Assembly: GCF_000685095.1 (NCBI RefSeq)
Contig: NZ_BAYE01000007.1
Coordinates: 124,001 to 188,000 of the forward strand
Source of the DNA: Paraburkholderia caledonica NBRC 102488
GTDB lineage: Bacteria > Pseudomonadota > Gammaproteobacteria > Burkholderiales > Burkholderiaceae
Length of the DNA: 64,000 nt
Direction: 5' to 3'
Every line of letters starts with the position of its first letter. The stretch's first letter is position 1. A model generated the notes under the pieces. It worked only from the letters and a program-made list of their open reading frames with translations. It made no database searches and was not told the DNA's origin. The position numbers and the translations under genes are program-made. Of the stretch, positions 60,505 to 64,000 are shown in pieces.

Positions 60505-60993
60505 ATGGCCAAAAAAGAAGCTGTACAACACGTCAATATCGGAATCAGCGACAAGGACCGCAAGAAGATTGCGGAAGGTCTGTCGCGTTTGCTCGCTGAC
60601 ACCTATACGCTGTACCTGAAGACCCACAACTTCCACTGGAACGTGACCGGTCCGATGTTCAACACGCTGCATCTGATGTTCGAAACGCAATACAACGAAC
60701 TGGCACTCGCCGTCGATTCGATCGCTGAACGGATTCGCGCGCTTGGCGTGCATGCGCCGGGCAGCTACAAGGAGTTCGCGAAGCTGTCGTCCATTCCCGA
60801 AGCGGACGGCGTGCCGGCTGCAGAGGAAATGATCCGCCAGCTGGTGGAAGGTCAGGAAGCCGTGGTGCGTACCGCGCGCGCAATTTTCCCGTCGACGGAA
60901 GCCGCGAACGACGAGCCGACCGCCGACCTGCTGACGCAGCGCATGCAGACGCACGAAAAGACCGCGTGGATGTTGCGCTCGATGCTGGCCTGA
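60505..60993 (+). CDS. dps: Dps-family DNA-protecting ferritin-like protein
   Basis: Dps forms a 12-subunit shell that oxidises and stores iron and binds DNA in stress. The 162-aa product has the ferroxidase segment [14 protein letters not shown] followed by [22 protein letters not shown], with the inter-subunit His and acidic ligands in place. AGGAG lies eight bases before ATG. Proximity to oxyR and katA suggests peroxide control. A strong terminator follows. Confidence 0.94.
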   Translation: MAKKEAVQHVNIGISDKDRKKIAEGLSRLLADTYTLYLKTHNFHWNVTGPMFNTLHLMFETQYNELALAVDSIAERIRALGVHAPGSYKEFAKLSSIPEADGVPAAEEMIRQLVEGQEAVVRTARAIFPSTEAANDEPTADLLTQRMQTHEKTAWMLRSMLA

Positions 60994-61044
60994 TTTCGCG
61001 CTGCGGCCGTTCTTTTGCCGGTCCGTCGACGGCCGGGGCACGAT

Positions 61045-61073
61045 CTGATTCCGGTTCGTGGAGCCGGAATCAG
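61045..61073 (+). other. 10-bp stem-loop in the dps 3' region
   Basis: ctgattccgg at 61045-61054 pairs perfectly with ccggaatcag at 61064-61073 around a nine-base loop. There is no T tract here; the true terminator lies about 50 bases further on. It may stabilise the dps transcript end or belong to a small RNA. Confidence 0.55.
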
Positions 61074-61123
61074 CCGGCACAGGCGAAAACGCCCAGACGC
61101 GCTCAGATACAGCCGGCCATATC

Positions 61124-61155
61124 AAAGCCTCCCCTCGCGGGAGGCTTTGTTTTTT
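61124..61155 (+). terminator. Rho-independent terminator after dps
   Basis: Ten-base arms aaagcctccc (61124-61133) and gggaggcttt (61139-61148) flank a five-base loop and are followed by G and six T. It closes the dps transcript. Confidence 0.9.
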
Positions 61156-61287
61156 GCGGCGCGGCTTTCGCAACCGCTGTTGCGGCATGAGCGTTCAACC
61201 CGCGGGCCGCACGACGCTCGACGCCGGCTGCATCCCGTAAAATGGCGGCACTGTTTCCGCATTCCGCCCGCTTTTACAGAGTCCGCC

Positions 61288-62151
61288 ATGTTTGCCCGAC
61301 TTCCGCTCTATCTGCGCCTTGTGCGTATGGACAAGCCTATCGGCAGTCTGCTGCTGCTGTGGCCGACGCTCAACGCGCTGTGGATCGCGTCCGAGGGTCG
61401 TCCGTCGTGGCCGCTTCTCGTTATCTTCACGGTAGGCACCGTGCTGATGCGCTCGGCGGGATGCGCGATCAATGACTATGCAGATCGCGATTTCGACCGC
61501 TACGTAAAGCGCACCGAGAATCGTCCGATCACGTCAGGCAAGGTCAAAGCATGGGAAGCGGTGGCGCTCGCCGCTGGTTTGTCCTTGCTGGCTTTTCTAT
61601 TGATTCTGCCGCTCAATGCGTTGACGAAGGAGTTGTCGGTGGCCGCGCTCTTCGTCGCCGGCTCGTATCCGTTCACGAAGCGTTTCTTCGCGATTCCGCA
61701 GGCGTACCTGGGCATCGCATTCGGATTCGGCATTCCGATGGCGTTTGCCGCCGTGCAGAACCACGTGCCGATGCTCGGCTGGGTCATGCTGCTGGCGAAC
61801 GTATTCTGGTCGGTCGCTTACGACACCGAATATGCAATGGTCGATCGTGACGACGACATCAAAATCGGCATCCGTACTTCGGCGCTCACTTTTGGCCGCT
61901 TCGACGTGGCCGCGATCATGTTCTGCTATGCGGTGACGCTTGGAATCTACGTCGGCATCGGCGTGATGCTGGGTTTCGGCGTTCTGTACTGGTTAGGCTG
62001 GCTTGCTGCGGCGGGCTGCGCGGTCTATCACTACACGCTCATTCGCAATCGTGAGCGGATGGCCTGCTTCGCGGCGTTCCGGCACAACAACTGGCTGGGC
62101 GGCGCGTTGTTCGTGGGCATTGCCGCGCATTATGCGGTGGCCTCGTTCTGA
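61288..62151 (+). CDS. ubiA: 4-hydroxybenzoate octaprenyltransferase
   Basis: UbiA prenylates 4-hydroxybenzoate in ubiquinone synthesis at the inner membrane. The 287-aa product has about nine membrane helices and both aspartate-rich motifs: [19 protein letters not shown] and [16 protein letters not shown]. It begins [26 protein letters not shown], highly typical. The ATG is at 61288; no good ribosome site is visible. It is convergent with proC. Confidence 0.96.
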   Translation: MFARLPLYLRLVRMDKPIGSLLLLWPTLNALWIASEGRPSWPLLVIFTVGTVLMRSAGCAINDYADRDFDRYVKRTENRPITSGKVKAWEAVALAAGLSLLAFLLILPLNALTKELSVAALFVAGSYPFTKRFFAIPQAYLGIAFGFGIPMAFAAVQNHVPMLGWVMLLANVFWSVAYDTEYAMVDRDDDIKIGIRTSALTFGRFDVAAIMFCYAVTLGIYVGIGVMLGFGVLYWLGWLAAAGCAVYHYTLIRNRERMACFAAFRHNNWLGGALFVGIAAHYAVASF

Positions 62152-62195
62152 GTGTTGGCGCGGTCTGCCCATTTGCCGCATGTCTCTTTTCGCTG

Positions 62196-62226
62196 GACGC
62201 GGAGCGGGTCGATCCGACTCCGCGTC
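62196..62226. terminator. hairpin between convergent ubiA and proC
   Basis: Nine-base arms gacgcggag (62196-62204) and ctccgcgtc (62218-62226) flank a 13-base loop. No T tract is present, so it is only a candidate terminator. Confidence 0.4.
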
Positions 62227-62269
62227 GCACGGCTTATCTCATTGCAGCAGGTAATAAGCGATAGAGAGT

Positions 62270-62293
62270 AACCGGCGAACCGGCGAACCGGCG
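62270..62293. repeat. 8-bp tandem repeat, three copies
   Basis: The unit aaccggcg occurs three times in succession, just before the end of the minus-strand proC gene. It is outside any coding frame. Confidence 0.85.
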
Positions 62294-62303
62294 ATAGCCG
62301 CGC

Positions 62304-63119
62304 TTATTGCTTACCGAACTCGTCGCCCATTTCTTTCGCGCGCGCATCGGCGGCGAGCGCCCCGCGAACGATTGCCTCCTTCACGCCGCTTGCATCGAAC
62401 GAGGCAAGCGCCGCGGCAGTCGTACCGCCCTTCGACGTCACGCGTTCGCGCAACAGGCTCGGCGGCTCGTCCGAATTCGCCGCCAGTTGCGCGGCTCCCG
62501 TGAAGGTCGCCACAGCGAGCGCGCGGCCTTGCGCTTCGTTCATGCCGAGCTGACGCGCGGCTTCCTGCAGCGCTTCGATGAAATAGAACACGTAGGCCGG
62601 GCCGCTTCCCGAAATGGCGGTGACGGCGTCGATCTTCGCTTCGTCGTCGAACCATACCGTCTCGCCGACGGCGCCTAGCACCTGCGATGCAAGCGCGCGG
62701 CCCGCTTCGTCGACACTTGCCGTTGCGGCCAATCCGGCGACGCCCATGCCGATCAACGCCGGCGTATTCGGCATGACGCGCACGATCCGCGTATGGCCGT
62801 TCAGCCAGCGCGACATATCGTCCATGCGAATGCCGGCGACAATGCTGATTGCCAGTTGCGACGCCTTGAGATGCGGCGCGAGCGATTCGGCGACGCTCTT
62901 CAGGATTTGCGGCTTCACCGCGAGCACGACGGCGTCATACGCAGCGAGCGCCGCGTCGGCGGCGGCGCCGGTTTTGATACCGAAGTGCTCTTCGTTACGC
63001 TTGCGCGCGTCTTCGTTCGGGTCGATCGCATAGAGATCGGCGGGCGCGACGCCACGCTTGATAAGGCCGCCGATCAACGCCGCAGCCATGTTGCCGCCGC
63101 CGATAAAAGCAATTTTCAT
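62304..63119 (-). CDS. proC: pyrroline-5-carboxylate reductase
   Basis: ProC reduces pyrroline-5-carboxylate to proline. The 271-aa product starts MKIAFIGGGNMAAALIGGL, the Rossmann dinucleotide site, and has the C-terminal signature SGSGPAYVFYFIEAL near the active site. The start at 63119 is chosen for the Rossmann start; a longer in-frame start adds 19 unlikely residues. It lies 60 bases downstream of yggS, a pairing seen in many bacteria. Confidence 0.96.
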   Translation of the reverse strand: MKIAFIGGGNMAAALIGGLIKRGVAPADLYAIDPNEDARKRNEEHFGIKTGAAADAALAAYDAVVLAVKPQILKSVAESLAPHLKASQLAISIVAGIRMDDMSRWLNGHTRIVRVMPNTPALIGMGVAGLAATASVDEAGRALASQVLGAVGETVWFDDEAKIDAVTAISGSGPAYVFYFIEALQEAARQLGMNEAQGRALAVATFTGAAQLAANSDEPPSLLRERVTSKGGTTAAALASFDASGVKEAIVRGALAADARAKEMGDEFGKQ

Positions 63120-63179
63120 GATGGTCCGGATGGTTTGATTGAGCGTATGAGTCCGCGCTTGCAGCCGCGTGTGCAACCG

Positions 63180-63878
63180 CTAGTTCGAGTAATCGCGCGC
63201 GCCGAAGATGGCAGTGCCCACGCGCACGATGGTCGCGCCTTCGAGCACAGCAGCCTCCAGGTCGCCCGACATGCCGATCGAGAGCGTATCGAGCGCGAGA
63301 CCTTCGTCGCGCAGACGCTCGAACAGCTCGCGCAACCGGCGATGCGGCACGCGCTGTTCGTCGATGCTGCCGACCGGTTCGGGAATTGCCATCAGGCCGC
63401 GCAACTTCAGCTTGGGCAGCGTGGCGATTTCCCGGGCGACTTCGGCGGCTTCCTCGACGCTCACGCCGCTTTTCGAGCTCTCGCCGCTAATGTTGACCTG
63501 CAGGCAGACATTCAACGCCGGTAGATTATCGGGCCGCTGTTCGGAAAGCCGCTGGGCGATCTTGAGGCGATCGACCGAATGCACCCAGTCGAACTGCTCG
63601 GCCACCGGACGGGTCTTGTTCGACTGCAACGGCCCGATGAAATGCCATTCGAGCGAGCCGCGCAAATCGGCGAGCGCTTCGATCTTCGTTAGGGCTTCCT
63701 GCACGTAGTTTTCACCGAACGCGCGTTGACCGGCGGCGTGCGCCGCGCGCACGTCTTCGGCGGGGAAAGTCTTCGAGACCGCAAGCAGCGCGATGGAACG
63801 CGCGTTGCGCCCGGCCACGTGTGCGGCCATTGCGATGCGCTGCTTCACCGCTTCGAGGTTATGAATCAGATCGGGCAT
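63180..63878 (-). CDS. yggS: YggS-family pyridoxal 5'-phosphate homeostasis protein
   Basis: YggS/PLPBP proteins bind PLP through a Lys and help keep B6 vitamers balanced; they have no known enzyme activity. The 232-aa TIM-barrel product has the PLP-Lys motif LLAVSKTFPAEDVR, GENYVQEALTK, EWHFIGPLQSNK and GMSGDLEAAV. Together with proC it forms a minus-strand pair. Confidence 0.94.
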   Translation of the reverse strand: MPDLIHNLEAVKQRIAMAAHVAGRNARSIALLAVSKTFPAEDVRAAHAAGQRAFGENYVQEALTKIEALADLRGSLEWHFIGPLQSNKTRPVAEQFDWVHSVDRLKIAQRLSEQRPDNLPALNVCLQVNISGESSKSGVSVEEAAEVAREIATLPKLKLRGLMAIPEPVGSIDEQRVPHRRLRELFERLRDEGLALDTLSIGMSGDLEAAVLEGATIVRVGTAIFGARDYSN

Positions 63879-63915
63879 GGAGCGAACGGGGAACGGACGG
63901 AAGTCGATGCCCCGA

Positions 63916-64000
63916 TTATACGGACAGCATGTGCTCCACCAATTCGATCCAGTGCGCGACCGGTGTGGAAGTGCCGCTCTGCAGGTGAGAAATACAGCCC
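63916..64000 (-). CDS. partial gene, C-terminal 28 codons, product unknown
   Basis: A minus-strand frame enters from the window edge and ends at TAA (63916-63918). It encodes a tail like GCISHLQSGTSTPVAHWIEL. The reading frame is open to the edge and its residues look protein-like. It lies upstream of yggS on the same strand. Too little is present to name it. Confidence 0.45.
   Translation of the reverse strand, partial: GCISHLQSGTSTPVAHWIELVEHMLSV

Overview
The window is about 64 kb of GC-rich (roughly 60-65 %) chromosomal DNA from a beta-proteobacterium of the Burkholderiales, most likely Paraburkholderia or a close Burkholderia relative. This rests on protein content and gene order: divergent amgK-murU and lptD-surA-pdxA-rsmA, the queA-tgt-yajC-secD-secF cluster, recG-oxyR-katA-dps, a three-subunit pntA1-pntA2-pntB transhydrogenase, and a classical Burkholderia-type general porin. 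Nearly everything is core housekeeping sequence. I see no rRNA, tRNA, CRISPR array, insertion sequence or prophage.

Layout. 0-5 kb: a beta-oxidation set (FadN-type two-domain enzyme, thiolase, enoyl-CoA hydratase). 4.7-6.2 kb: fdhD and a nitrate-reductase-associated protein. 6.3-9.5 kb: a large membrane PAS/LOV-like-GGDEF-EAL cyclic-di-GMP protein. 9.5-12.9 kb: glutathione S-transferase, YciA-type thioesterase and an Atm1-type ABC exporter. 12.9-20.7 kb: cell-wall recycling genes (murU, amgK) divergent from the outer-membrane biogenesis operon lptD-surA-pdxA-rsmA. 20.8-24.2 kb: EamA transporter, porin, gloA and an NTF2-like protein. 24.2-29.7 kb: the minus-strand glyQ-glyS-gmhB-plsC-ygjP run. 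29.8-33.2 kb: an FMN-binding glutamate-synthase-like membrane protein, mnmA and nudJ. 33.5-36.5 kb: proton-translocating transhydrogenase. 36.6-39.4 kb: YafY-type regulator, VOC protein and an RlmL-like rRNA methyltransferase. 39.4-40.7 kb: a small accessory island with two tandem Imm8-like immunity genes, each broken by one frameshift. 40.8-44.6 kb: a pqi operon with PqiA split into two genes. 45.0-46.7 kb: cytochrome b561 and two YceI proteins. 47-51.9 kb: an MHS-family MFS transporter, secF, secD and yajC. 52.1-54.5 kb: tgt and queA. 54.7-61 kb: recG and an oxidative-stress block (oxyR, a 45-codon leader ORF, katA, a 53-aa membrane protein, dps). 61.3-64 kb: ubiA, proC, yggS and a partial gene.

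The most interesting signals are a LOV-like domain (with the photoactive-type cysteine) inside the GGDEF-EAL protein; the paired frameshifted Imm8 genes next to what looks like a dispersed Burkholderia repeat; two mutually exclusive 11-12 bp hairpins between the thiolase and hydratase genes; and the OxyR-type operator with a short ORF preceding katA. Start codons were chosen from ribosome-binding sites and family alignment from memory. All functional assignments are by motif recognition, without database searches.
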